DNA of 64,000 bases from Crotalaria pallida (Eukaryota; Streptophyta; Magnoliopsida; Fabales; Fabaceae). The stretch's first letter is position 1, and the number at the start of each line of letters is the position of its first letter. Positions 44,980-56,869 of the stretch are shown here, piece after piece. Position numbers and translations under genes: made by a program. Below the pieces are notes generated by a model, which saw only the letters and a list, made by a program, of their open reading frames with translations, ran no database searches and was not told the DNA's origin. The stretch covers positions 77,643,001 to 77,707,000 of the forward strand of contig CM075656.1 in assembly GCA_037953625.1 (NCBI GenBank). Direction: 5' to 3'.

Positions 44980-46960
44980 TTTATTTAATAGACAATCTTT
45001 TGTGCAACAGTACTTTATTTCATTCTTTTAAGTACTAGCTCACTAGGTCCAGGCCCGCTCTACAGTGAGACCCATGGGTGTCCCCCATCCAAGGCTTTAA
45101 ATAAAAAAACTGAGTGTTAATTTTTGGTTTCAATAGTTGAATTTTTGGTCCTCCATTATTTTTGAAAAAAGATTAAAATATTTTTTAAATAGTTTTTGAT
45201 TTCGAAGTGTCATAGATAAAAAAATACATTCTCAATATACATATATCAAAAATATGTTTCAATTTACTAGTATCGAATGTATAAAAGAGAATTAAGAATA
45301 ATACCCAAAAGGGTAGGCAACTAGGCATTGCCCAAAAAGTGGCCTCTCTGTCTTAATCTCATGAATCATGTGCTTCACCAATTTAACCAATGAGTGTCAC
45401 TGCCTCCAAATCATCATTCCAAAACCCCACATCTCTTATTATATCCCCAACTTCCCTAGCATTTGCATCTTTAATGCATACCACTTTGAATGCCTCGTCT
45501 AACAGAACCAAGCTAAGTGCAAGTCGCTAACCGAACTCAAACATGTCCTCCATCATACCATACACACATTCCCAAAGTTAAAATCCTCAAACTCTCTCAA
45601 TGGTAGTCACTAATAACAGTAACAAACAAATTGCTTCTGTACAAACTGGTCCCATTGAGCAGATTCACAGTCACATTATTAATTTAGTAATTAAAAATTT
45701 TGATTATTGGGATTAAAAGTTAAAATAATGATAAATTGTAACATTGATTTTAAAGTAAGCGGGAGATAATAGATGACATTTGCTATTATTTTTAGAAGAT
45801 TGTTGAGATGAAAAATAGTCACGTTGCTGATAGAATGACTGCCAGCCATATGTGAAACTGAATATAACGATAACGGTGGTAGAGTGGGATTGGCAATTAA
45901 TAGCTCATAATAAACTTCTTACAAAGGACAGAATGCAAAGGATGGGATTAATGATAATCAAAAAGACTTATATATACTGCTTGTGTATGTGGAACTAAAC
46001 TGGAATCAAGAAATCACATGTTTTTAATTTCAATTGCAAGTACCTCTCAAGCAGTTATATCAAAGTTGGGAATTAGAAATTTTCCATATGATTTCAATAG
46101 ATGGAGGAGCTGAGTAAAGATATTTTGTATCTTTGGAAAAAACAGGAAAATCAGGCAACAAAGGGCATATAGCCATATTGCAGCTTGTGTTTACTTTCTG
46201 TGGCAACAAAGGAATTCTAGAATCTTTCAAAAAAAAGAAGCTAGTAGTGTGGAGTTTAAAAAAAAAAAAAAAAACAAACAAACAAACTTGTGGCTGAAAT
46301 TGTTTGCCAATGTCGTAATCAAAAAATTCATAGTAGTGTAGGAAGGAATATAAAGGGTGAGTGTAGGTAATGAATATAAAAGGTGCTGATAGAAAATTCC
46401 TTGAAAACTTGCATAGTGTTTTTTTTTTTTTTTTTTATAGAAAAAGGTTTTTATTGCAATTATTGGAGAAAATTGTGCAGCTGCCAAGAATAATCAAACT
46501 CAGGTGCTCACATTTCTTATCTTCCCTAGTTTTTTAATGTCCACTTATTGTTTTTGGATGGTTGTGATTAAAATTTTTTGATCAATGGTTTGTATTACAA
46601 AGGGTTACCTGGTTGGGTTGTTATCATTGAATGTATTTATGTTGTGTGTACTGGAGTACTGTATGTTTTGGTGGGGAACATTTTTTTTTTGTTTTAAGTT
46701 TGTGTGTGTGGGCTGTGTTTTTTAATAACTCGTGTGGGCCTCTACCGTTATTTTTGTTTATTTTTTAGTTTAAATAGGTACAGATAAAATTATTTTTTTG
46801 AAGGCCATGTGTTGAAATAATTATTAATAAAAACTGAAAATTAATAATCGATTTATTTTGGTGCCCAAGTGGAAATTAGTAATGGATTATTGAAACTAGT
46901 CGATTATTAAATAATGGAATGGATTTATATAAATTTATGAATTTTTTTAGAAACAATAAT
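44980..46960. other. Intergenic, no gene seen
   Basis: Spacer with A and T runs (46258-46274, 46419-46437). A GC-richer patch at 45040-45110 with a B-box-like string may be a SINE remnant but could not be delimited. Confidence 0.4.
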
Positions 46961-47015
46961 GTAATTTCAATTTATGTAATCGGTTAATTAAGTAAACATG
47001 TGTTTAGGAAATTGG

Positions 47016-47074
47016 TTTAATAGTAGTAACCGACATCTTGAAAATTTAATAGTAGTAACCGACATCTTGAAAAA
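47016..47074 (+). repeat. Tandem duplication of 29-30 bp
   Basis: TTTAATAGTAGTAACCGACA continuing to TCTTGAAAA occurs twice in direct succession. Confidence 0.85.
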
Positions 47075-47370
47075 AAAAAAGTAAATGATTATATAATCGA
47101 TTAGTTACTGAGAAAATCGATTAGTAGCTACTGTCAGTATATCGAAACTGTAATTTTAATGTCAAAGTTATAGGTCTGATCAAAGTTAATTAGTCTGAAC
47201 CGTTGGTAAACTATCAAGTAAATATGCATTCAATTTTTACAACTACTAAAATCACTTAACCCAATATCAATTTAGTCTCAATGAACCGGTGGTGGTAAAC
47301 TACCAATTAAATAACCATTAAATTTTTCAACTCCTAAAATAACCTAACCCAATTTAAGTTATTATGAATT

Positions 47371-47850
47371 AGGTCTATATAAACCATTTCTTTTGCAATG
47401 CCACTTAGTAAGCAATACAATTCACAATCCAGAGGGAGGGATGATATTTACGAAGGAGAGAGAGACTGAGAGAGATAGATAGATCGAAAGGTGGCCATTG
47501 ATTTGAAGGTGCGTGGCGGTGTTGTCGTGACGCCGTCTGGCTGTGGCTTGAGCGACGGTGTGGGTGGCGCTGTGAAGGTTGAGAGAGGGACGGTGTGGCT
47601 GTGCTGTGCGTCTTGTGGGTGCTACTGCGAGGAGGCTTGAGACAATGGGGTGTCTGGGCTCTGAGTCGATCTTGGGAGAGTAGCTTTACTTTGGTTGTCT
47701 TTATCTTGGTTGTCTTTAGCCTTATACTAAGCAAAAATTACATATTTACCAGGTTCTGTTTACCCGCTGCAGGAGGTCAAAAAATAGGTGGATGTGTCCA
47801 CTTGTTTTAGTGGACATTAAAATCGTTCCCAACTAAGCTACATTTTAAGG
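47371..47850 (+). other. GC-rich segment after a TATA-like box, function unknown
   Basis: GTCTATATAAACC (47371-47383) is followed by a GC-rich stretch (about 47440-47690) with GAGA and GGTGTGG runs, then by AT-rich DNA. It resembles a promoter plus leader or first exon, but no ORF is convincing on either strand. A hairpin, TGTCCACTTGTTTTAGTGGACA, lies at about 47794-47815. Confidence 0.3.
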
Positions 47851-47859
47851 ACATAATGT

Positions 47860-50790
47860 GCATATTTATTAATTTAGGCTCTTAAGATTGTTTGTTAGTC
47901 TTTTTTTTCTACAGATCTTCTGGGCAGTTATCTTCAGTGGTGAGTGATTCCAAACAAAAGGATCAACCATTCTTGTTTCCTAGCCATTTGAATGTACAGC
48001 TATTTGAGTTTTTTGTTATTAATATACAAGTGCAATTTATCTAAAAAAAATTCTTAAATGCAAAGACAAGGAGAATAATTGTCGTGAACTGCTCAAAATA
48101 TATAGAGAGAGACTTCACACATGCATGAATGTAAGATGATTTCTCAAAAGCACCAATCGTATTTGGACGTGAGAGATCCTGTCACTCAAAACCTAACAGT
48201 GATATCTTACATACTCTATGCTGTAATAAAGATTCCCCAGCATATGTATGTAGACACAAGCAAAACAAACAAATTCAGAGATCTGATGTGCAAAATATTA
48301 TTTTTTAATATTAATTGTTACTTTTTTTTTATAGGATATTAATTGTTACTTTTATTATTATTGGATTAATTATGGAGTATTGGATAGAATAACTTTGGGT
48401 CTACTCCATTCCAAAATCATTACTTGCAAAGTTGTAATGAAACGATAAAATTACTTACAGTATTTTTATTTTTTAAATATGTTTTGCGAACATTTATTTA
48501 TATTTGTAATGTGAAAAATGTTTAAAGCACTTGTTAAAAACATAAATGCAATGAAAATTTATTGGACAATGTAACCTTTTATCTTTTCAAAAGAAAATAA
48601 AATTGAAATTTAAGATTTTTTTTTCCTTATTTTAAGGAACAATAACAAAAGTTTTTGTTGGCAAGACCCTTATTCCTTTAGGAAAAGAAAATTTTATTGA
48701 GAATAATAATATATTAACTTACACAACAAAAAAATGATATACATAACTTGTTATCCACTCATCCATAAATAATGTGTCATTTTATAACATGTCACTTTTT
48801 TATAACAGTAATGTTTTTCAATACGAAAATTTATTTCATACCAAAACATGAATGGTACATATTATTGTAGTTATCCAACATTACATCCAACTACTCCTGT
48901 GATTTCTGCTCCACCCAAAATTTCATTGGCCAAAACTCAATTCGTGGGCATTTCGTAATTTTCTTTTCGCAACATATAGCATTACTGTTTTTATAATGTA
49001 ACCTAATTTGTAAGTTTATTTTATAAGTTGAAGTATATTTTTCTTTTATTAATGAAATATAAGAGATTAAAAGGTACCTGAAATTACAAAGGCAGCAACA
49101 GTAAAATAAACCCAATTACCAAAATAACCTGCGTGAAATACACATATTACCAGCACAAATATGTGCAACAAGATGAAGTCTCCCAACAATGGTCTCAATT
49201 CTTCATAACTCAAGGAAAATTTTGGACATCGATGGAGAAGAGAAGATATTAAATGCTATGAAAGGTGCACATGCTTATATTTTGAAGGCGAAGAGAAGAG
49301 GTGACTCCTTTGAATATGAAGAACAATTATAATAAATTGCAAACCCTATATAAAAATAAACGCTTCTTTTTTCAAAAGACACAAATGTTTATTAACTTAT
49401 TAAAGATTTGCATACAAGCAGGAGAAGAGAGAATATAACACTAATCAGGCTTAAACATGTATTAAATCAGAACAAAGCACTTCACATAGACACTTGCATC
49501 TATTTTCTGGTAAAACTCCAAGATTTGAGAAATAGCTAAGAATCATCACATGAAGTAATTTCCATCGTGAATCCAAAAATAGTTGAAGTTGCCATATGAT
49601 CCGATCTTTCCTTGATTCAACAAGAGAAAAGTTTAGATCATGCTGGCAGCTTCAACTCTTATTGATGCACGATAAGCCATAGGCATTCAATCACCTTGAA
49701 AAAATATGTATGAAGAAAAAAAAAGGGGTAAAAGAGATAAATTAAGATAACTCTTCTTCATAAGGGATGAGATTAGAGGAGGACCAAGAGCTATAAATAG
49801 AGGTACTCCAAAAAAACATGTCTAGCTATCCAATCGCAATTCTAGCTAACTGTATTAGCAATAAATTAATCTCAATCGTTATCTTTAGTTATATTTAAAA
49901 TATAAAAAATAAAATGATTGATTGTTTTCAGCATAGCATATATAGGACAGGTAGCAGTGGTCCAAATAAAGTAAGACAATGTGAATATTATATTATCATG
50001 CTTCACTGGTTCTGTGGTTCATCAAAGAGTCAAAGAGGCTTTGAGTAGTTTAAGTTTTCGATCTAGCTAAGAGTATACATCAACCAAAGTAAAAGTGCAT
50101 GGGGACCATTGTATGGCTTCCTACAAATCCAACACAAAAGAAAGGTAAGCATCTAAACTAAACAAAGTCATGTTGGGAAGGGTAAAAATAAAAACAAAAC
50201 AAGGTCATGTGAGTATACTCTTTCCCTTTTTAATTTCCCCTCCCATCCACCATTAATTTCATTTCATTTAATTTATTGCTCTTATATCTTATCTCTTGCT
50301 CTGTGATCAAAGGATAACTTTTCTTTTGCCATAATAAATACATCGTTATTTGAAGTTTTGAACACTAAGCACGAAACTTTATTCACAAAGGCATGTGGCA
50401 TGTCATTTTTAAATTTTGCGTCAAGAAACCATGCTATATTATCTGCACCAAAATCACAAAAATACAATAAACCAAATTTTAGATTTTGGGTCAAAATTCA
50501 TGTCATCAAAATCTTTCTTAATTTTGTATTTTGTGTCGAAAATACATTTCATCGAAGGCACTTGTATACCATCATCATCCTTATTTAATATTCTGGGTCA
50601 AAAAATCGTGTTTTAATAGCACCAAAAACAAAAGAATAAAATAAACCAAATTTTAGATTTTGGATAAAAAATCATGTCATCAAAACCTTTAGAGCACAAT
50701 TTTTAAGATTTTTTTATTTTATGTCAAACTCATTTCACTACTTAATTATAAAGAAATTGAACATTTCATATAATTATTCTCCTTATCTCA
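47860..50790. other. Intergenic, no gene seen
   Basis: AT-rich DNA. A direct duplication is present near the end: CAATAAACCAAATTTTAGAT plus TCATGTCATCAAAA occurs at 50446-50517 and again, diverged, at 50621-50691. Confidence 0.45.
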
Positions 50791-50792
50791 TC

Positions 50793-51404
50793 TGTAGGGT
50801 CTGCCGACCGTATAAGGACTCAAGTCTTATTTAAGGGACTCTTCAAGGGCCCTCCCCTCGGTTTGCTCAGCACAAACGTCCCTCGCTCGGACTCGTTGGC
50901 TCCGAGCACACAAAAGGACCAGGCTCGGACTTGATGGGGCCGAGCCTTACAAACGGTTTTCCACTCATCAGGCTCGGGACTCTAGGATCGAGATGTACAG
51001 TCGGCTGGTGGAAAGACTCAGACTCGTTCAAGCTTCTTATCCCCTCCGCGAATCCCTCCTAGATTCTCGCTAACAGACTAGACATGAGATCATGAGCTGA
51101 TCCTATCCAGATTCTAAGAGCATAAACCTCCGATATTATCTCACAGAATCCTGGCTCAGCTCAACCCTGATACAGGGCCCATACGGCCCATATCAGCCTC
51201 CTCCAAACCCAATAAATAGCTCATAACAGCTAGGGTTTCAGGTACGTACTCTCATCCCTAAGTTAACACTCTGCACACACCTGTTGACTGGGGAGACCCT
51301 GCTTTTCCCAACTGGAACTGCAGAAACACCATAAAGTCACATATTAACACTTGATCCTCTCTTGGGCTCCTGGTTCCATAATCTTGAGCACTTAAAGGGT
51401 TAAG
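50793..51404 (+). repeat. 5' LTR, main part
   Basis: Begins TGTAGGGTCTGCCGACCG. The remaining 14 bp of the LTR lie at 53074-53087, beyond the solo LTR insertion. 612 + 14 = 626 bp, identical in length to the 3' LTR. Confidence 0.92.
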
Positions 51405-53068
51405 TGTAAGATCCATGAAGAATGTTTTGATAAATGCCAAAAGGTTTTGAACAAGCTACAAATGTGTTGATCAAGTTCAAGCTCAACAAGCAACGACAAC
51501 AAACATCAAGTGATGAAGAGAGAGCAAGCTCATGAAGACTTAGTTTGGTAGTTTATGTTTATTGTTTTATCTTTAGCCTCACAAGTCTTTTAGTTTATGA
51601 GTTTAGGTAGAGTTATTAGAGGGTAGTGAATCTCTTTTGATTGCATGATTATATCATATTTTGAGTATTCACTTTGCCTAAAATCAATAGGTGGCTTAAA
51701 GGTTTGAAAGAAAAGGTTTAGTTTTTGAGAAAACAAGTTTTAAGTGATTTTTAATGTTAATAATCGATTAACAGATTTTTGATAATCGATTAACAGTGTA
51801 TTTTGAACTGATAATCGATTAACAAACTTTTTATAATCAATTATCTGCACTTTTACTCGAGTAAACTTTTGCAGACTTGCGGCATTACTCGATTAAATCA
51901 TGTTTTACTCGATTAACACTTTTTCTACTCGAGTAACACGATCAGATATGGTTTTTAAAATGCGTTTTTCACTTCTCAAAAGCACTTTTAACCATTCCTA
52001 ACTTTTGGGTATTCTATATAAACCTATTCCTAACCTTTGTGATCATATTCCATCATTTTGATATTCATTTTACAAAGAATCAAGCCACTCTATTCTCTCT
52101 CACTTTCTCAAGATCAAAGTTCTTATTTTTACATTCTTTGATCAAGAACCTTGAATCTCTCATGTTGATATTTTCATAGCTTTTGAAAGAGATTCATAGG
52201 ATTGTTATTTTGTTTTCATTTGAGTTGTAATCTTTGCAAGAGGCAAGCTATCTACAACAATTGGAAGTCTTGGTTGTGAATCAAGCAAAGTTATATTGGA
52301 AGCCTTGGTGTGGCATTTCATCAAGCACTTGGAAGCCTTGTTGTGTTAACAAGCAATTGGAAGTCTTGTAGTGAAGCAAGCATTGGAAGTCTTGTTGTGG
52401 GGTATCGGCAAGCAAGAGAAGAGGTTAGATTAGATATTAATAGGATTACAAGGCAAGGGTGTGGTATCTCTTGTAGGCTAGCAAGAAGGAGTTTTGTGAG
52501 GCATTTACTTGTAATTTGAGAAACTCTAATTTCTCATAGTGAAGAATCTCTCTTGGTTGAAGAGGGGACTGGAGTAGCTTTCAAGTGGATGAAAGTGAAC
52601 CAGGATAAATCACTGTGTCGTATCTCTAAACTCTCTACTCTTTACAATTCTTGTTATTAATTGTGTTCTTGGTTGAAAACCTAGAAAAAGTGATTTTTCA
52701 TAATTGATTGAATTGAATCTTAATTGTGCAAAATTAATTTGGGGAAAATCATTTTCATAACTAGGTTAATCAATAAGAATATAGGTGTTAATTGTTTCCG
52801 CTGAATCTCTGGTTATACTTGTTAATTGATTGATTTTCTTATTTGATTGAAAAGTGATTTTTTCAATGTACAGAGGCATTAATCGATTAGTTCATGTCAT
52901 TAATCGATTAAGGCTAAAGAATTTTCAAGAAAATCATTTGTTTTAATCGTTTTGATTTGTTTCTTTTGAAAATCTTTCAAGGTTTATCAAACACCTATTC
53001 AACCCCCCCTTCTAGGTGTTCTCCTAGTGTTTCCTAGTTATTTCAACCACCGATTGTAGGTTTTCACA
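51405..53068 (+). mobile_element. 1664-bp solo LTR nested in the 5' LTR
   Basis: Starts TGTAAGATCC, ends TTTTCACA, flanked by perfect 5-bp duplications TTAAG (51400-51404, 53069-53073). It contains several AATCGATTAACAG-like strings and a series of GGAAGTCTTG / GGAAGCCTTG repeats. No coding region follows, so it is a solo LTR. The repeats and a C-run near the end (TTCAACCCCCCCTTCTAGG) recall SIRE/Maximus copia elements, but the lineage is uncertain. Confidence 0.8.
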
Positions 53069-53098
53069 TTAAGAACATAGTGTTCCAGGACACTACAT

Positions 53099-53116
53099 TG
53101 GCGCCGTCTGTGGGGA
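53099..53116 (+). promoter_or_regulatory. Primer binding site
   Basis: TGGCGCCGTCTGTGGGGA begins 11 bp after the last LTR base shared with the 3' LTR. It starts TGG, the complement of a tRNA CCA end. The tRNA species was not assigned. Confidence 0.8.
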
Positions 53117-53151
53117 ACGAATAATCAGTATCCCCACCACTCACCGCACTA

Positions 53152-55401
53152 ATGGCAAATGATAATGACAACAACCAAGGAGACCTCCGCCGTCGCCTTA
53201 GGGGAAGGCCACCTAATAACGCTGGACCAAGGAATGTTGGTGGAAGGAATGTAAGGGACAGACTTGCCCCTGGAGGACCCCCTGGGGGCAACCAGGTTGA
53301 AAATCCCCAGGATCCTCCAGTTGTCCAGCCTGCTGATCCAGTTGTTCCGGAGGTCCAAGCGCCAGCCACCGTCCCTCCGGTTGTTGAAGGCCACGAACGA
53401 CGATCTCAGCCGCGTCTCGTTTCTGATGGTCATGTGTCGGAATGGCGTGACACAGCGGATTCTGGGCCACATCAATCTAGGAGGGCCCCTGCCGGATCGC
53501 GAACTGGGGAGGAGCGACGAGTCGAACGTCATGCTCGCGATAACTCCCGAGCCGATCGATCTGATAGGGGAGTACCACACTTTACTAGAGGCCGCTTTGG
53601 AACGCTTCAGGGTGACGAACGTTCAGAATCTCAAGGAAGATCCTACATGACAACCTCTTCGGCCAGGAGGAGAGAGGAGTCAATTATGGAAATATTGAGA
53701 ACCCAAACTTCATTAATTGAAAAGCAAAACCAGGCTATTGCTACTCTACAGCAACAAAGCATGGCTAGACTTGCCGAGCAAGGCCCTCGCGTGGCTCTCG
53801 GCAACCCAATTAACCTTCCCCCACCTCCACCCCTCAATTTGAATGTGACTCTCGAACCAACAGTTACAGAACCCCATCCTGGACACCCCTTTACAGCAGC
53901 AATTATGGCATTTCGGACTTCACAAACTTATATGGGCCATCAGAATGTCTCCCGGTACAATGGGACGACCGATCCGATGGATCACATTGCATCTTACGAG
54001 TCTTCCATGATGTTTTATGGAGGAGAGGATGAAATGAAATGCCGAGCTTTCTCAATGACGTTAGGCCCGGCGCCGTTGAGATGGTTCAACTCCCTACCAG
54101 CTAACTTCATTAGTTCTTGGGCTGAGCTTAGAAGAGTTTTCCTGAATCGATATACAGCCAGCATGTCACAGCCCAAATCAGACCATTCATTAGCTGGAGT
54201 TGCACAAAGACCTGGCGAGTCTTTACGCGACTATCTGGCTCGGTATCAGCAAGAGGCCAGTGACATATCTGGTTTGCAGTCGGGGGTATCCGTTCTTCTG
54301 CTTACCCAAGGACTGCAAGATGGAGATTTCAAGGATTGTCTGATCGGGGAACCACCTAGTAACATGGCGGAACTGAGAGAAAGATCCAGGAAATATGTTA
54401 ATCTAGAGGAGTTCCGAAGGATTAGCACTGCAGCAAGGAGTGCCGAAGGACGACATGAGCAACGTCCTCGCCAAAACGAGGCTCGTCAGAATGATCGTTT
54501 CCGAGATAAGGGAAGGAAAGATAAGAGAGAACAAGAGAGAGGAGAAAAACTGCCTCCCAAAGGCAAGTATGATGAATATACCCAGTTAACAGTCCCGAGG
54601 AGTCAAATCCTTCGTGAGACTATGCATACAGAGATGCATAACATCACTCGGCCACCAGCCTTGAGAAAGGCGGCCCAAAAGGATAGGACGAAGTATTGCG
54701 ATCATCATGGCGGATGGGGACATACCACCGACCAATGTATCCAACTGAAGGATTTGATCGAAGAGATGGTAAGGGATGGTAAGCTTCAACACTATATTGG
54801 AAAAGCGTTGCGCAAGCGTTCCAGAAGGAAAAGCCCCTCGCCTCCCAGAACTGAACAGAAGAGGAATAAAAGCCCTTCACCACCAGCTGGCGGAGCCCCT
54901 ATCCAGCAATCCGAGAAAGGCAACGATTTCCTCATTGGCACCATTGCTGGAGGATTTGCTGGTGGTGGGGAAAAGAAGTGCGATCGCAAGAAGTATGTGG
55001 GACAAGTTCTCTCGGTGGCAAGCCGACCGATACAAAAACCCAGAAAGAAAAATGTGGTCATCAGTTTTAGAGATGAGGATTTTGAAGACATCCTACAGGA
55101 CCACAATGACCCAATGGTCGTCACGGCAAGGATTGGCAACTATGAAGTAAGAAGGATTCTCGTCGATCAAGGGAGTTCGGCGGACATCATGTTTTTGGAT
55201 TTGTTTGCAAAATTGAAGTTGAAAAGGTCTGATCTCACCCCGTTCGAGGGAAGCTTGATCGGCTTCACGAGACATTCAATTGTTCCTTTAGGCCATATCC
55301 ACCTTCCAGTGACCATGGGGGAACCACCTTCTGCTCGGACTGAAATGGTGAAGTGGTTAGTTGTCCAGGCTCCCTCGGCGTACAATGCTATCTTTGGCTG
55401 A
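53152..55401 (+). CDS. Retrotransposon gag-protease ORF, ends at premature TGA
   Basis: 749 residues. An N-terminal charged, Pro-rich region (about 1-150) is followed by a retrotransposon gag core (about 255-430; GPAPLRWFNSLPANFISSW). A basic segment precedes a variant zinc knuckle, YCDHHGGWGHTTDQC, from residue 515. The aspartic protease active site is DQGSSAD at D672. The ORF stops at TGA 55399-55401 right after AIFG, in the middle of the protease-RT linker. The same frame stays open from there to 56007, so the stop is a point nonsense mutation and not the natural end. Acts in particle assembly and polyprotein cleavage in the parent element; this copy is truncated. Confidence 0.88.
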   Translation: MANDNDNNQGDLRRRLRGRPPNNAGPRNVGGRNVRDRLAPGGPPGGNQVENPQDPPVVQPADPVVPEVQAPATVPPVVEGHERRSQPRLVSDGHVSEWRDTADSGPHQSRRAPAGSRTGEERRVERHARDNSRADRSDRGVPHFTRGRFGTLQGDERSESQGRSYMTTSSARRREESIMEILRTQTSLIEKQNQAIATLQQQSMARLAEQGPRVALGNPINLPPPPPLNLNVTLEPTVTEPHPGHPFTAAIMAFRTSQTYMGHQNVSRYNGTTDPMDHIASYESSMMFYGGEDEMKCRAFSMTLGPAPLRWFNSLPANFISSWAELRRVFLNRYTASMSQPKSDHSLAGVAQRPGESLRDYLARYQQEASDISGLQSGVSVLLLTQGLQDGDFKDCLIGEPPSNMAELRERSRKYVNLEEFRRISTAARSAEGRHEQRPRQNEARQNDRFRDKGRKDKREQERGEKLPPKGKYDEYTQLTVPRSQILRETMHTEMHNITRPPALRKAAQKDRTKYCDHHGGWGHTTDQCIQLKDLIEEMVRDGKLQHYIGKALRKRSRRKSPSPPRTEQKRNKSPSPPAGGAPIQQSEKGNDFLIGTIAGGFAGGGEKKCDRKKYVGQVLSVASRPIQKPRKKNVVISFRDEDFEDILQDHNDPMVVTARIGNYEVRRILVDQGSSADIMFLDLFAKLKLKRSDLTPFEGSLIGFTRHSIVPLGHIHLPVTMGEPPSARTEMVKWLVVQAPSAYNAIFG

Positions 55402-56866
55402 ACGGCACTCCAGTCCTTCGGCGCCGTTGTTTCAACGGTACACTTGGCCATGAAATTCCAGGGGTCGGATGACAAGGTAGTAACAGTACGGTCCGAACAG
55501 GAGTTGGCTCGGAAGTGCTATAACATCATTTTGGGGAAGCTAAAGCTGGATGATGAGAAAATTATGCAGGAACCGTTGAACAAAGGAAGTGTCAACTTGG
55601 CTGATCTTGACGTAAGAGAGGAGGATGAAACTAGACCGACCCCTCAGGGGGACTTCAAAAAGGTAATCCTTGGCCCCGAGCCATCTCGTTGCGTCAAGAT
55701 CGGAGTTGGCCTATCTGAGGAACTAGAAAAGGAGCTTACTGAATTACTAATGGAAAATAAGGACTTGTTTGCCTGGACTTCGGCAGACATGCCGGGAATC
55801 GATCCTAACTTCATCTGCCACAATTTAAGTGTGTATCCTGGCGCTAAGCCAATGTGTCAAAAAAAGAGAAGGGTCGGAATCGAGAAGGCACAGGCAACGG
55901 ATGAGAAAGTAGCCGAGCTATTAGAAGCTGGATTTATCAGAGAGGTAGTGTACACTGATTGGTTGGCCAATCCCGTGTTAGTAAAAAATCCAATGGGAAA
56001 TGGATGATGTGCGTGGACTACACAGATTTGAACAAGGTTTGCCCCAAGGACCAGTACCCACTTCCTTGCATTGATAAACTGGTGGATAGCTCGGCAGGTT
56101 ATCAAAGGCTATCCTTTATGGATGCTTACTCGGGGTACAATCAGATCCCAATGTACCCCCCGGATCAGGTAAAGACCTCGTTTATCATAGAAAACGCCAC
56201 ATATTGTTACAATGTGATGCCGTTCGGGTTGAAGAATGCTAGGGCAACTTACCAGCGGATGATGAACAAGGTGTTTGGTCCTCTAATTGGGCCGAGGATG
56301 AAGGTTTATATAGACGATATGATTGCAAAGAGCTTAAAGGAGGAAGATCATGCTAAAGATTTGAAGGAAATCTTAGGAAGGATCCGGCAATTTAATATGA
56401 GATTGAACCCGGAAAAATGCACATTCGGAGTTCCGGCAGGGTCCTTCCTCGGATTCATGCTTACAGAGCGCGGAATCGAGGCAAATCCAGAAAAGTGTCG
56501 AGCTATTCTGGAGATGAAGAGTCCGTCGGATATCAAGGGTGTACAGCAACTGACGGGTCGGGTTGCAGCTCTCTCAAGGTTTCTATCTCAATCAGCTAGG
56601 AAGGCCCTTCCTTGGTACAATCTGTTGAGGAAGGGGAAAAGGCGTTTGAGTGGGATGAAGCATGCGAAAAGGCCTTTACTGATCTTAAGCATTATTTGGC
56701 ATCACCTCCAATTTTGTCTAGTCCGAACAATGGTGAAACTCTTTTCTTGTACTTATCAGTGGGAGACTCGGTGATCAGTTCGGTTTTGGTTCGGGAGGAA
56801 TCTGGTAAAGAGTTGCCCATCTATTTTGTTAGCCGAGCTCTCCAGGGACCAGAGTTGAGATATTAA
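55402..56866 (+). pseudogene. Reverse transcriptase region with frameshifts and a stop
   Basis: Three overlapping frames carry one RT domain: 55444-56007 in the gag frame, 55959-56774 in another, 56612-56866 in a third. Motifs seen include MMCVDYTDLNKVCPKDQYPL, DAYSGYNQI, and the catalytic YIDDMIAKS at about 56310. The first frame change lies in the A-run near 55983-55988, the second near 56620-56640. TAA at 56864-56866 then interrupts the frame that continues into the integrase ORF. Each break is a single-site lesion. Confidence 0.88.
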
Positions 56867-56869
56867 AAA

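Noticed and set aside
46527..47833. Possible TIR pair TTTTTAATGTCCACTTATTG and its inverse near 47808-47825
   Set aside because: Only about 17 bp match, the right side also forms its own hairpin, and no target duplication was found.
53064..53580. Minus-strand ORFs overlapping the gag start
   Set aside because: They are shadows of the gag frame, which has clear domain content downstream.
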